64,000 nucleotides of DNA from Mucilaginibacter sp. Its GTDB lineage: Bacteria > Bacteroidota > Bacteroidia > Sphingobacteriales > Sphingobacteriaceae. Shown here in pieces: positions 55,105 to 62,720 of the stretch. The position numbers and the translations under genes were made by a program. The notes under the pieces are model-generated. The model did not search any database, had not been told where the DNA came from, and saw only the letters and a program-made list of their open reading frames with translations. The stretch covers positions 62,001-126,000 of the forward strand of contig NZ_JANYGH010000029.1 in the NCBI RefSeq assembly GCF_025362475.1. Reading direction: 5' to 3'. Each line of letters starts with the position of its first letter. Positions within the stretch are counted from its first letter, which is position 1.

Positions 55105-55989
55105 TTACAGGTACAGTGTTCCTTCCATAACGATAACAGAAGACCCACTTACCCAAACGCCATCGCCGGCAACTTTAACATGAATTGATGATGGGTGTTG
55201 AACTGCTGTGCCCTGCAAAATCTGGTAGTCCTGGTTTTGTTTAATATGGCCAAGTTTTTCCAGGTAACCGGCCAAAGGCCCCGCTGCCGTACCTGTTGCC
55301 GGGTCCTCGTCAATCCCCATACCTGGATTAAAAAACCTCGCTTCTGCAATATACGGCGCATCCGGCTGATTGGTGGTAAACAGGTAGAAACCCTCGAAGT
55401 CATATTTTTTAGAAAGCTGTTTTAAAAGTGATTTATCGGGCACTGCTTTTTGTAATGCCGCGAGATTTTTTACCGGTACCATCAGGTGTGCAACCTCTGT
55501 TTCAACTATGTTAATTTCCCAGCCATTTAAATTTAAGTCGCCAGGGGATAATCCAATAGCTTGAGCAATCCGGTCGGCAGGTATGGTGCTGATCACTTTA
55601 GCCGGTTGCTGTTTCATGGCAACGTATGGAAGGCCGTCAATTTCGGTAACCCGGAGTGGGATCCTCGTGTCCTTAATAATTACCGACGGCTCCCCATCCT
55701 GGTGTTTAAAAATATCCCAGCCTTTTATTAAAGCCAGGCATACGGCGCCTAACAGGTTATGCCCCGCGCCAATTACTTCAAACTCCGCAGGTGTAAATGA
55801 GCGTACCTTTAGCACGTTTTCTGTTGTTGAATAGTTCACAAAAGAAGTTTCTGAATAGCCAAACTCCCTTGATATAGCATGGTACTGGCTTAGTTCAAGT
55901 TCATCATCGGTATAAACTACTGAAAGTTGATTGCCTTTATATTTTGTATCTGTAAATACATCGAGCACATAATAATTGAGTTTTTTCAT
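55105..55989 (-). CDS. PhzF family isomerase-like protein
   Basis: This 294-aa cytoplasmic protein fits the PhzF family (PF02567): the start NYYVLDVFTDTKYKGNQLSVV, the catalytic-position Glu47 in GYSETSFV, and the C-terminal GIDEDPATGTAAGPLAGYL. PhzF itself isomerises a phenazine precursor; most homologues have unknown substrates, and no phenazine genes are present here. It is divergently transcribed from the HxlR-type regulator across a 104-base region that contains a 34-bp dyad, so it is probably controlled by that regulator. Confidence 0.92.
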   Translation of the reverse strand: MKKLNYYVLDVFTDTKYKGNQLSVVYTDDELELSQYHAISREFGYSETSFVNYSTTENVLKVRSFTPAEFEVIGAGHNLLGAVCLALIKGWDIFKHQDGEPSVIIKDTRIPLRVTEIDGLPYVAMKQQPAKVISTIPADRIAQAIGLSPGDLNLNGWEINIVETEVAHLMVPVKNLAALQKAVPDKSLLKQLSKKYDFEGFYLFTTNQPDAPYIAEARFFNPGMGIDEDPATGTAAGPLAGYLEKLGHIKQNQDYQILQGTAVQHPSSIHVKVAGDGVWVSGSSVIVMEGTLYL

Positions 55990-56048
55990 TTTGTTATTTA
56001 ATTAACGTGCAATCAAAATTAAAGGCTAATAGTTTATTTTTGTTATGG

Positions 56049-56082
56049 GTTAACTAAAGGTTACTAGTTACCTTTAGTTAAC
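56049..56082. promoter_or_regulatory. 34-bp dyad operator between phzF-like and hxlR-like genes
   Basis: GTTAACTAAAGGT (56049-56061) and ACCTTTAGTTAAC (56070-56082) are perfect 13-base inverted arms around an 8-base centre that is itself almost symmetrical (TACTAGTT). It ends 11 bases before the regulator start codon. It is a strong candidate for the site of the divergent HxlR regulator. Confidence 0.75.
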
Positions 56083-56093
56083 TATCAATTACT

Positions 56094-56462
56094 ATGGACA
56101 CAATCAACATCAACGGAATTATACAGGAAGCCAGCTGCGACCAGGAATTAGCTGCTATAAAAGACAGCCTTGAAATATTAGGTGGAAAATGGAAGCTGAG
56201 AATTATGCGGCACTTGAATAACCGCCATGCCGAGAAAAATACATTTAAAAAGCTTCAACGCGAAATTGAGGGAATTTCGGCCAAAATGCTGTCTAAAGAA
56301 TTGCAGGATCTGGAGATGAACCTGCTTATTTCCAGAACAGTGATGGATACCAGGCCAATCACCGTAAATTATGCCATTACGGAATATGGACTGAGTGTTT
56401 TACCTGTTACAGAAACATTGGTGCAATGGGGCTTAAACCACAGGCAGAAAATCAAAGCATAA
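56094..56462 (+). CDS. HxlR/DUF24-type winged-helix transcriptional regulator
   Basis: This 122-aa protein has the HxlR family core: ALKDSLEILGGKWKLRIMRHL is represented by SLEILGGKWKLRIMRHL near residue 25, then the recognition helix region ISAKMLSKELQDLE and the wing YAITEYGLSVLPV. Cys15 in EASCDQ corresponds to the conserved N-terminal cysteine used for redox sensing by YodB/HypR-type members. It likely senses electrophiles or oxidants and regulates the divergent phzF-like gene through the dyad just upstream of its own start. The thiol-sensing role is inferred. Confidence 0.93.
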   Translation: MDTININGIIQEASCDQELAAIKDSLEILGGKWKLRIMRHLNNRHAEKNTFKKLQREIEGISAKMLSKELQDLEMNLLISRTVMDTRPITVNYAITEYGLSVLPVTETLVQWGLNHRQKIKA

Positions 56463-56658
56463 TATTAAAAGTCGTTATGCTGATTATTTCCGGAGTTTTA
56501 TTGGAATATACGCCTTTAATATACATGAAAACAAAAAATATCATTTATTTCGATATTATAATAAATGATATCGCATGGGTTTTCCACCACGTACCTGAGT
56601 CATGATTGTCTGAACCAAGTTCAGGCCTGCCGCCATTTAAACAGCAAAAAACATAAAG
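56463..56658. other. Region downstream of hxlR-like gene and of tRNA-Cys
   Basis: About 196 bases. AT-rich at about 56515-56575. This is the 3' side of the minus-strand tRNA cluster. I see no gene here. Confidence 0.4.
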
Positions 56659-56732
56659 AGGTCGGTACAAGATTCGAACTTGCGAACATTCCTTTTGCAG
56701 AGGACTCCCTTGGACCACTCGGGCAACCGACC
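56659..56732 (-). tRNA. tRNA-Cys (anticodon GCA), atypical
   Basis: Reverse strand. A 7-bp acceptor stem is perfect (GGTCGGT with ACCGACC). The D-stem is CCC/GGG and the T-arm is GCAAG-TTCGAAT-CTTGT. The anticodon loop is CTGCAAA, giving GCA (Cys). The discriminator base is U73, the known identity base of tRNA-Cys. The top pair of the anticodon stem is a G-A mismatch, and no CCA is encoded. The D-loop GAGTGGTCCAA looks more like that of Ser or Leu tRNAs, so the identity is not certain. Confidence 0.65.
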
Positions 56733-56813
56733 CATTTTTTGACAGCCTAAGCTATCCTGTTAAAATAAATACATTCATCATATGCTTAATTGTTATAAAT
56801 CAATTTATTATAG

Positions 56814-56886
56814 TGGAAATAAAAGGGATTGAACCTTTAACCGACACCGTATAAGGGTGCTGCTCTGACCATTGAGCTATATTTCC
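56814..56886 (-). tRNA. tRNA-Ile (anticodon UAU)
   Basis: Reverse strand. All four stems are well formed: acceptor GGAAATA/TATTTCC, D-stem GCTC/GAGC with GG in the loop, anticodon stem GCACC/GGTGT (one G-U) and T-stem AAAGG/CCTTT. The anticodon loop CTTATAC gives UAU, which reads AUA (Ile) directly. The discriminator is A and CCA is not encoded. Most bacteria instead read AUA with a lysidine-modified CAU tRNA, so this one is unusual. Three bases separate it from the tRNA-Pro gene. Confidence 0.8.
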
Positions 56887-56889
56887 AAG

Positions 56890-56963
56890 TAGGGTAACCC
56901 GGGCTCGAACCGGGAGCCTCCACATCCCAAATGTGGTAATCTGACCAATTGATATACTACCCT
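56890..56963 (-). tRNA. tRNA-Pro (anticodon UGG), atypical
   Basis: Reverse strand. Acceptor AGGGTAG pairs with TTACCCT (one G-U); anticodon stem CCACA/TGTGG and T-stem CCCGG/CCGGG are perfect. The loop TTTGGGA gives UGG (Pro) with the G37 typical of proline tRNAs. Position 1 is A rather than the usual C of bacterial tRNA-Pro, and the D-stem has a T-T mismatch at 10-25. These features suggest a diverged or acquired gene rather than the main housekeeping copy. Confidence 0.7.
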
Positions 56964-56975
56964 GAAAACAAAAAA

Positions 56976-56999
56976 TCCCCTTAGATTTATCTAAGGGGA
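56976..56999 (-). terminator. Terminator-like hairpin before the tRNA cluster
   Basis: TCCCCTTAGAT (56976-56986) is complementary to ATCTAAGGGGA (56989-56999). On the minus strand the stem is followed by ATTTTTTGTTTT, as in an intrinsic terminator, and tRNA-Pro begins about 12 bases later. It could end a short upstream transcript or attenuate the tRNA operon. Confidence 0.65.
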
Positions 57000-57020
57000 C
57001 CTGGTTACTTTATATCTTTT

Positions 57021-57080
57021 TTATGAATACGTAGCTACCTCCTCTGATAAATCAGTTGCGGGAATCGGCTGGGTATACAT
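57021..57080 (-). CDS. Possible 19-residue leader ORF
   Basis: A short reading frame translates as MYTQPIPATDLSEEVATYS and ends 21 bases before the terminator-like hairpin that precedes the tRNA cluster. An ORF this short can occur by chance. No clear ribosome binding site is seen. Confidence 0.2.
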   Translation of the reverse strand: MYTQPIPATDLSEEVATYS

Positions 57081-57144
57081 ATTGTATTTTTCATGATGCA
57101 ATGATACATAAATATTTATTAAACAAGAAAAAAAAATATTTAAT

Positions 57145-57651
57145 TTATTTTAAATAGGTTATTTCTCCCTTCAGTAAGCCAGTCAGTTTATCTTTTGCCG
57201 GGATGCTTTCTGATTTATAGCAGAGTGTTGTAAGTAGATAAACAAATGCAAGCATCAATAAAGGTGCGAAAACCGGAAACCCAATTTGCCCTTTCTTCAT
57301 TTCGCTTACCAATATTGATAAGCCGGTAATGGTAAGAAAAAAAAACGCAAAACCTATAAAGACCCATACGCCGGGATGTATAGTCATTTTCACAATTACT
57401 CTGCTTCCGTTTTCGTAAGCAGATATTGAACCTTTAATTTGAGGATTGAAAGAATTACGGCCTGAAATATCAGGTTCAAATTGAAATTCGTCATTCATTA
57501 CATACCCCTTAAAATAAGTCCCCTTGGTTGATCGGCCAAAATCCAGAAATCTATTGCTCCTTGGTGAAATCTCTTTTTCCATGATCTTTTGAACTTCATT
57601 CGGCTTTAACTGTGTATCTATATAAAAATGTTCGTAAGGCAGGTATTTCAT
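57145..57651 (-). CDS. Hypothetical membrane protein
   Basis: I start at ATG 57651 (168 aa, MKYLPYEHFYIDTQLKPNEV). The first half is soluble and beta-rich (FGRSTKGTYFKGYVMNDEF, then GSRVIVKMTIHPGVW). The second half has two membrane helices at about 92-115 (VFIGFAFFFLTITGLSILV) and 125-145 (FAPLLMLAFVYLLTTLCY). A frame extends 12 codons further upstream without signs of a real start. I do not recognise a family. Confidence 0.65.
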   Translation of the reverse strand: MKYLPYEHFYIDTQLKPNEVQKIMEKEISPRSNRFLDFGRSTKGTYFKGYVMNDEFQFEPDISGRNSFNPQIKGSISAYENGSRVIVKMTIHPGVWVFIGFAFFFLTITGLSILVSEMKKGQIGFPVFAPLLMLAFVYLLTTLCYKSESIPAKDKLTGLLKGEITYLK

Positions 57652-57792
57652 CAATGCAAAGTAAGACCGAATTTGAATACATTGCATGGATTTTCATCTT
57701 TTTTATTTCACTAAGCAACCTCTTTCCCCCGCTTAATTCCTTGCTCTTTACATTTTATCTCGATATATTTAAAGTGCCAAACCACACCGATC

Positions 57793-58266
57793 ATGCCAAA
57801 GGAAGAAATATCTGATCTGCTTAGATTCCTGTATGAATTTTCGCCGGAGGTAAGGGAGAAAGTATTATGGCTGCGCGAATGGGTATGGGATTTATATCCG
57901 CAAGCCAACGAACTCATTTATGATAATTATAATGCGCTGGCGTTTGGCTGGTCGCCTACAGAAAAACTGGGGCAAACCTTTTGCTCAATAGCAGTATATC
58001 GTATTAATGAAGGCATCCATTTTGGCTTTTATTGGGGAGCCGATATTGCCGACCCGCAGAAGCTTTTATTGGGCAAGGGCAACCAGTACAGGTATGTGCC
58101 AGTTAATAACCTGGATGATTTTCCGTGGGATTATATTTCAGGCCTTGTTGAGCAGGCCTGGGAAAACTCGTTAGCAAAAGTTAAATCCCCCAAAGATATT
58201 GTTAAAGGCAAAACCATTACCAAAATGACATCGCCTAAGAAAAGAGAAAAGAAGCTGAAGAAATAA
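57793..58266 (+). CDS. DUF1801/YdhG-like protein
   Basis: This 157-aa cytoplasmic protein has the general plan of the DUF1801 (YdhG-like, PF08818) fold: EKVLWLREWVWDLYPQANEL, then YDNYNALAFGWSPTEKLGQT and IAVYRINEGIHFGFYWG. The C-terminal 30 residues are a lysine-rich tail (KKREKKLKK). The fold is related to iron-binding frataxin-like proteins, but molecular function is unknown. It converges with another DUF1801 gene, 22 bases away. Confidence 0.7.
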   Translation: MPKEEISDLLRFLYEFSPEVREKVLWLREWVWDLYPQANELIYDNYNALAFGWSPTEKLGQTFCSIAVYRINEGIHFGFYWGADIADPQKLLLGKGNQYRYVPVNNLDDFPWDYISGLVEQAWENSLAKVKSPKDIVKGKTITKMTSPKKREKKLKK

Positions 58267-58288
58267 TTCAGCCCTAACCTTAATTCCT

Positions 58289-58699
58289 CTACTTCTCTAC
58301 CAAGGCCAGCCAATCCAAAATCACTTTTCTGACGCCGGCTTCTTTACTTCTCAGATCATTCATATCCTGTATGTACACCAACCTGCGGCCATCGGCATAA
58401 TCGCCGGTTAATAATCCGCTGGTATCATTAACCTTTGCTCCGCTTGGAAATACCAGGAGGATGCGTTTGTGCAGGTTCATCACAATGATATATCTTTTAT
58501 ATTCCTTTGGGTTAAAGGGTTTCATATCGCCCGTATACAAAAAACTCGGGGCGTTCCATTTTATTTCTTCGCCAATTTCAGGGTTGGTGCTTAATACTAT
58601 CTGCCTTATAGTTTCCACTATTTCGGCTACTGGGCCATCCAGTTTTTGGATGTATTCGGTTACCAGTTCGGTATTTGATTTAGGTGGTATTTTTGCCAT
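58289..58699 (-). CDS. DUF1801 domain protein
   Basis: This 136-aa protein is a typical single DUF1801 domain: VAEIVETIRQIVLSTNPEIGEEIKWNAPSF, in parts, is the family's opening, with the tryptophan in IKWNAPSFLY. The C-terminal RKVILDWLALVEK is a helix also common to the family. It is cytoplasmic and of unknown function. It lies opposite a distant homologue (57793-58266), which hints at an old duplication with inversion. Confidence 0.85.
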   Translation of the reverse strand: MAKIPPKSNTELVTEYIQKLDGPVAEIVETIRQIVLSTNPEIGEEIKWNAPSFLYTGDMKPFNPKEYKRYIIVMNLHKRILLVFPSGAKVNDTSGLLTGDYADGRRLVYIQDMNDLRSKEAGVRKVILDWLALVEK

Positions 58700-59255
58700 G
58701 ATTGTTTGCAGGTTTATGCAAAGTTGTTGAATACCAGTGAATAATAAAAATGTTGTATACGTTGCAGGTGCTCATTCCCATTTTTTAGTAGCCCTACGAG
58801 TAATACCATTAAATTAAGGCTTTTGCCTGCTCCAGGGGAGCAAAAGCTTTGTAGCACAAATAAATCATCAAATTTTAGCGTGCCAGAGGTACGCTACATC
58901 GTGGGCCGCACCTCTGGAGTGGAAAATATCCGGTTTGATTTTTTCTACAAAGCTTAGACCTCTCTGAGGTCTTATCGCTTTAACTTATTAGCATCGCTCT
59001 GCGAGGCAAAGGATGCTATTTCTACAAGAGGCACTGTGCTGATGGTGGTTGGTATAGATAAGTACAACAGATTAGCTTAAACCCCTTTACAGCAATTGTG
59101 TTTTTACATCAAATTCCCTTCATTTTTATTTCATTTATCGCAATCAAAAAACATATATCTTAGTTTAATATTTCGGACCACAATTAAAGCAAATTACACC
59201 TGCATTTCCGTAACATTATAAGGGTTTGCAAGTCTTTTATATAAACATTTATACC
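58700..59255. other. Long intergenic region upstream of the Ter island
   Basis: About 556 bases hold no gene that I can support. At 58844-58854 AAGCTTTGTAG has an inverted partner at 58945-58955, framing a segment with CCAGAGGTACG and CACCTCTGG blocks, which looks like an interspersed repeat. From about 59100 on the sequence is AT-rich and should contain the promoter of the first terD gene. Confidence 0.5.
58844..58955. repeat. Inverted-repeat element upstream of the Ter island
   Basis: The 11-base ends 58844-58854 and 58945-58955 are exact inverted repeats. Inside, CCAGAGGTACG and GCACCTCTGG form a second, smaller dyad. Confidence 0.55.
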
Positions 59256-59831
59256 ATGGCTATTAATCTTCAAAAAGGGCAAAAAATAGATATCGGGCTG
59301 TCAAAAATGACAGTTGGTTTGGGCTGGAACCCAAACGAAGGCACAGGTTATGATTTCGATTTGGATGTATCGGCAATCATGATAGATGCCAACCGGTTTG
59401 TGCCCCAGGACGAGTTTTTCGTTTTTTATAACAATGTAGATTCTCCCGATACAGCTGTTCACCATACCGGCGATGATCCGTCTGGCGGTAACAGTGATGG
59501 CGGCGATGACGAATCCATTAATATCGATCTTACTAAGGTAGATTCCAAGATACAGGAAATATTATTTGTGGTAACCATCCACGAGGCGCAGGCCCGCAGG
59601 CAAAACTTTGGCCAGGTGCGCGATTCGTACATCCGCATTATTGATGAACAAACCGGCGCCGAAGTTTGTAAATATGAATTGGGCGAAGATTTCTCTATCG
59701 AAACCGCTGTTGAATTTGGCAGGCTATACCGCCGTAGCGGCGCCTGGAAATTCGAGGCATCGGGTGTGGGCTATAAAGAGGACCTTGCCTTCTTTTTAAG
59801 CAAGTATTTTAAAGGGCAGATCATTAAATAA
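59256..59831 (+). CDS. terD: TerD family protein (Ter copy 1)
   Basis: The start is ATG 59256 (191 aa), which aligns with the MAINLQKGQ start of the other copies; the frame extends 10 codons upstream. It is a TerD domain (PF02342) with the calcium-binding acidic clusters DFDLDVSAIMID and GGDDESINIDL, and the family C-terminal part EDFSIETAVEFGRLYRRSG. TerD proteins bind calcium and belong to stress systems giving resistance to tellurite, phage and oxidants. It is the first gene of a co-oriented Ter cluster. Confidence 0.95.
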   Translation: MAINLQKGQKIDIGLSKMTVGLGWNPNEGTGYDFDLDVSAIMIDANRFVPQDEFFVFYNNVDSPDTAVHHTGDDPSGGNSDGGDDESINIDLTKVDSKIQEILFVVTIHEAQARRQNFGQVRDSYIRIIDEQTGAEVCKYELGEDFSIETAVEFGRLYRRSGAWKFEASGVGYKEDLAFFLSKYFKGQIIK

Positions 59832-59839
59832 GTAATACA

Positions 59840-60514
59840 ATGGCAATAAATCTGGTAAAAGGTCAAACTATTGATCTTCGTAAAAATGATAAAGGCGAAA
59901 GCTTCGATCTGTCTTCGGTAACCATTGGTTTGGGCTGGGATGTAAGACAAAGCCATGGGGGCGGAGGCTTTTTAGGCAAGCTGTTTGGCGGCGGGGCCGA
60001 AGAGGTGGAGTACGATTTGGATGCTATAGCGTTCCTGCTGGATAAAAACGGCAAGGTAGCCGATAGGGGCCGCACCTGGCAAAAACCTAATGGCAATAAA
60101 GTGAGTTTATATGAAGGTGATGTAATCTACTTCAACTCGATGAGGCATCCATCAAACCACATCTGGCTTACCGGCGATAACCGTACGGGCGCCGGTGATG
60201 GCGACGATGAGCAGATCATTGTAAAGCTGGATTCGCTCGACCCAAAATTCGACCGCATATTATTCATCGTAGCCATATACCAGGGGCAAAAAAACAATCA
60301 GCATTTTGGCATGGTAGAGAATGCCTTTATCCGGGCGGTAGATAATAGTGGTAAAGAGATAGCCAAATTCAGCTTATCCGGAGATTCAACTTTTAACGGC
60401 ATGTGTTCCATGAAGTTTGCCGAAGCTTACCGCAAGGATGGCTCCTGGAAATTCCGCGCCATTGGCGAACCGCATACCACCGATAATTTTTTAGAATTAC
60501 TTAAACAGTATTAG
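59840..60514 (+). CDS. TerD family protein (Ter copy 2, with Gly-rich insertion)
   Basis: This 224-aa TerD paralogue begins MAINLVKGQTIDLRKN only eight bases after copy 1. It has a Gly-rich insertion near residues 35-52 (SHGGGGFLGKLFGGGAEE) before the first acidic strand EYDLDAIAFLLD, a variant that fits the TerX/TerZ-like group. The second acidic cluster is GAGDGDDEQIIVKLDSL. The C-terminal part is more diverged (KFAEAYRKDGSWKFRAIG). It should bind calcium and sit with copy 1 in the same complex; this is inferred from the family. Confidence 0.92.
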   Translation: MAINLVKGQTIDLRKNDKGESFDLSSVTIGLGWDVRQSHGGGGFLGKLFGGGAEEVEYDLDAIAFLLDKNGKVADRGRTWQKPNGNKVSLYEGDVIYFNSMRHPSNHIWLTGDNRTGAGDGDDEQIIVKLDSLDPKFDRILFIVAIYQGQKNNQHFGMVENAFIRAVDNSGKEIAKFSLSGDSTFNGMCSMKFAEAYRKDGSWKFRAIGEPHTTDNFLELLKQY

Positions 60515-60522
60515 TCGTTGCG

Positions 60523-60620
60523 CGGAACGGGGTGCGAGGTTCGGGTTTTGTTTATTTAAGATCATAGTATTATCAATATAAAACTGACCCGAACCTCGTA
60601 ACCCGAACCCCGAACCGACA
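60523..60620. repeat. Palindromic repeat inside the Ter cluster
   Basis: GAGGTTCGGGT (60536-60546) is an exact inverted repeat of ACCCGAACCTC (60587-60597), and both arms extend imperfectly with further GGGGTTCGG-like units. It sits between terD copy 2 and the HAD gene. Confidence 0.75.
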
Positions 60621-60634
60621 CCTAGCCGACCCTA

Positions 60635-61327
60635 ATGTACCAACACTATTCTTTCGATCTTTGGCTTACACTGATCAAATCAAACCCTTATTTCAAGATT
60701 GAGCGTACCAAGATCTTTCATCGCGATTTTAACCCTACGGGTAAAAGTATAGATGAGGTTGCAAAAGCATTCAGGCAGGTAGATCTGATGTGTAATGCCG
60801 TAAACGAAAGTACCGGGAAAAATATTGATGCCGATGAGATGTACCTCATGGTCATCAGCCTGATTAATGACAACCAATTAAGCCTTGCTGATATTGATAC
60901 AGCCAAATTGTACCAGGATATGGATAAGCTGCTGTTTTACTATTTACCGGTTGTTTACTCATCTGTAACAATTCCAACGTTGCAGCATCTAAAAGAAAAA
61001 GGCGGTAGTACCTTTAGTTTGTTAAGTAATACCGGCTTTATTAAAGGGGCAACATTAAGAAAAGTACTGGTTGAATTAAAGATGAATGAATACTTTGATT
61101 TTCAGCTGTATTCTGACGAAGTGGGGATGTCAAAACCAAACCCGTCTTTGTTTTTTTTGATGATGCAGCACATAAAACGGATTAATACGGGTGAAACTAT
61201 CAATTTAAATAAAATCATTCATATAGGCGATAACCCTAAGGCTGATATAGAAGGCGCCAACACCGCAGGCATTAAAAGTTTGCTCATCAACTCAAACAAC
61301 CAATCCATTTTAAGCTTAATAAGTTAA
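60635..61327 (+). CDS. HAD-superfamily hydrolase of the Ter cluster
   Basis: This 230-aa protein has the four HAD motifs: motif I YSFDLWLTLI with nucleophile Asp8, motif II SLLSNTGF, motif III Lys in MSKPNPSLF, and motif IV HIGDNPKADIEGA. The second Asp of the classic DxDxT is replaced by Trp (DLWLT), as is also found in dehalogenase-like members, so a phosphatase activity is not assured. HAD enzymes are a known part of the biosynthetic module in Ter stress systems. The stop overlaps the start of the next gene by one base, so the two proteins should be made together. Confidence 0.9.
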   Translation: MYQHYSFDLWLTLIKSNPYFKIERTKIFHRDFNPTGKSIDEVAKAFRQVDLMCNAVNESTGKNIDADEMYLMVISLINDNQLSLADIDTAKLYQDMDKLLFYYLPVVYSSVTIPTLQHLKEKGGSTFSLLSNTGFIKGATLRKVLVELKMNEYFDFQLYSDEVGMSKPNPSLFFLMMQHIKRINTGETINLNKIIHIGDNPKADIEGANTAGIKSLLINSNNQSILSLIS

Positions 61328-62172
61328 TGAACGCTACCTGGTCATTACATCATATTGATAACCCTACCCAATTTGGCTTTTGCCCAGACAGCTACAGCCG
61401 TTTCAAATTTGGGGACGACGCCGTATCCCGTAAATTTGGCACCGCCCTGGCCGATGGATTTATAAAAAACCAGTTAACCGGCAAACCTGTATCACAGCAA
61501 ATTGTGGTAATATCAAGCCCGTACTCGTTTATTCCTACGGCTACATTTGCCATGAAAACCTGGTTTGTGTATGAGCTTAACCGTTGGCTGGCGCAGCATG
61601 GCTTCCCCGTAGTGCAGGAAACCAAGGTACACCGCACCATAACTTACAAAGAGGATTATGGAGAGTTGAACGCCGAGCAAAGAATGAATTTGATAGGCAA
61701 CGATTCGTTTCATATTGATAAAGATTTTTTGACCGATAAAACGTTGATATTTTTGGATGATATTAAAATCACCGGCAGTCACGAGCGCATGATCATGAAA
61801 ATGGTTAAGGCCTATGGTTTAAGCAACGATATTTATATGCTTTACTTTGCCGAACTGGTGAACCAAAACATCCACCCCAACATCGAGAACTTTTTGAACT
61901 ATCACCAGGTAAAAACGATATTTGACCTGGAGCCTATTATTCAAAGCGGCAACTTTTGTATCAATACCCGGATAGTAAAATATATCCTGAATTATAATTC
62001 CGATTGTTTCGGCATTTTTATACAAAACCAAACTATGGATTTTGTAAACTTGCTTTACGATATGGCTTTGGGCAATGGCTATCATACTATTGACGCTTAT
62101 GCCAAAAACCTTAACTTTATTACCGAAAACCTATTTATAAACAACAAAAATTTAATTAAACATGGCAATTAA
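61327..62172 (+). CDS. Phosphoribosyltransferase-like protein of the Ter cluster
   Basis: This 281-aa protein has the PRPP-binding loop of type I phosphoribosyltransferases, IFLDDIKITGSHERM, with Asp144-Asp145 and the TG. The region before it contains VVISSPYSFIPTATFAMKTW, where the family has its pyrophosphate loop. The C-terminal part is specific to Ter-associated proteins and has no motif I recognise. Such PRTases are found with HAD and ATP-grasp proteins in Ter clusters and are thought to make a nucleoside-like metabolite. It overlaps the next terD start by 11 bases. Confidence 0.82.
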   Translation: MNATWSLHHIDNPTQFGFCPDSYSRFKFGDDAVSRKFGTALADGFIKNQLTGKPVSQQIVVISSPYSFIPTATFAMKTWFVYELNRWLAQHGFPVVQETKVHRTITYKEDYGELNAEQRMNLIGNDSFHIDKDFLTDKTLIFLDDIKITGSHERMIMKMVKAYGLSNDIYMLYFAELVNQNIHPNIENFLNYHQVKTIFDLEPIIQSGNFCINTRIVKYILNYNSDCFGIFIQNQTMDFVNLLYDMALGNGYHTIDAYAKNLNFITENLFINNKNLIKHGN

Positions 62173-62716
62173 TTTGCAAAAAGGCCAGCGCGAGGCAATA
62201 CATGCCCCAAAATTCACCATCGGGCTGGGCTGGGATACCAATAGTTCATCAACAGGCAGCGCGTTTGATTTAGATGCCTCTGTTTTTATTTTAGGTGATA
62301 ACAAAAGATTGGTGGCCGATGAATATTTTGTATTCTACAACAACCTTAAATCGCCGGATGGCTCGGTTGAACATACTGGCGATAACCTTACCGGTGCCGG
62401 CGATGGCGATGATGAGCAGGTAAAGGTTGATCTGTCAAAAGCGGACGCTAAAGTATCCGAGATCTGCATTGTGGTAACCATCCACGAGGCCGAGGCCCGC
62501 AAACAAAACTTTGGCCAGGTGCGTAATTCTTTCATCAGGATATTTGATGCCGAGACAGGTGCCGATATTTTAAAATACGAGCTGGAAGAGGATTTCTCTA
62601 TAGAAACAGCGGTTGAGTTTGGTCGCATCTACAAAAAAGACAACAACTGGAAATTTGAAGCTGTTGGTGCCGGCATGAAAGGCGGCTTGCAGGATTACTT
62701 AACCAAATACCAATAA
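62162..62716 (+). CDS. terD: TerD family protein (Ter copy 3)
   Basis: This 184-aa TerD protein is the closest of the copies to copy 1: MAINLQKGQREAIHAPKFTI, the calcium-binding cluster AFDLDASVFILGDN, the second cluster GAGDGDDEQVKVDL, and EDFSIETAVEFGRIYKKDN. Its start lies within the end of the PRTase gene, which indicates translational coupling. The ORF ends four bases before copy 4. It is expected to be a cytoplasmic or membrane-associated member of the Ter complex. Confidence 0.95.
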   Translation: MAINLQKGQREAIHAPKFTIGLGWDTNSSSTGSAFDLDASVFILGDNKRLVADEYFVFYNNLKSPDGSVEHTGDNLTGAGDGDDEQVKVDLSKADAKVSEICIVVTIHEAEARKQNFGQVRNSFIRIFDAETGADILKYELEEDFSIETAVEFGRIYKKDNNWKFEAVGAGMKGGLQDYLTKYQ

Positions 62717-62720
62717 AATT

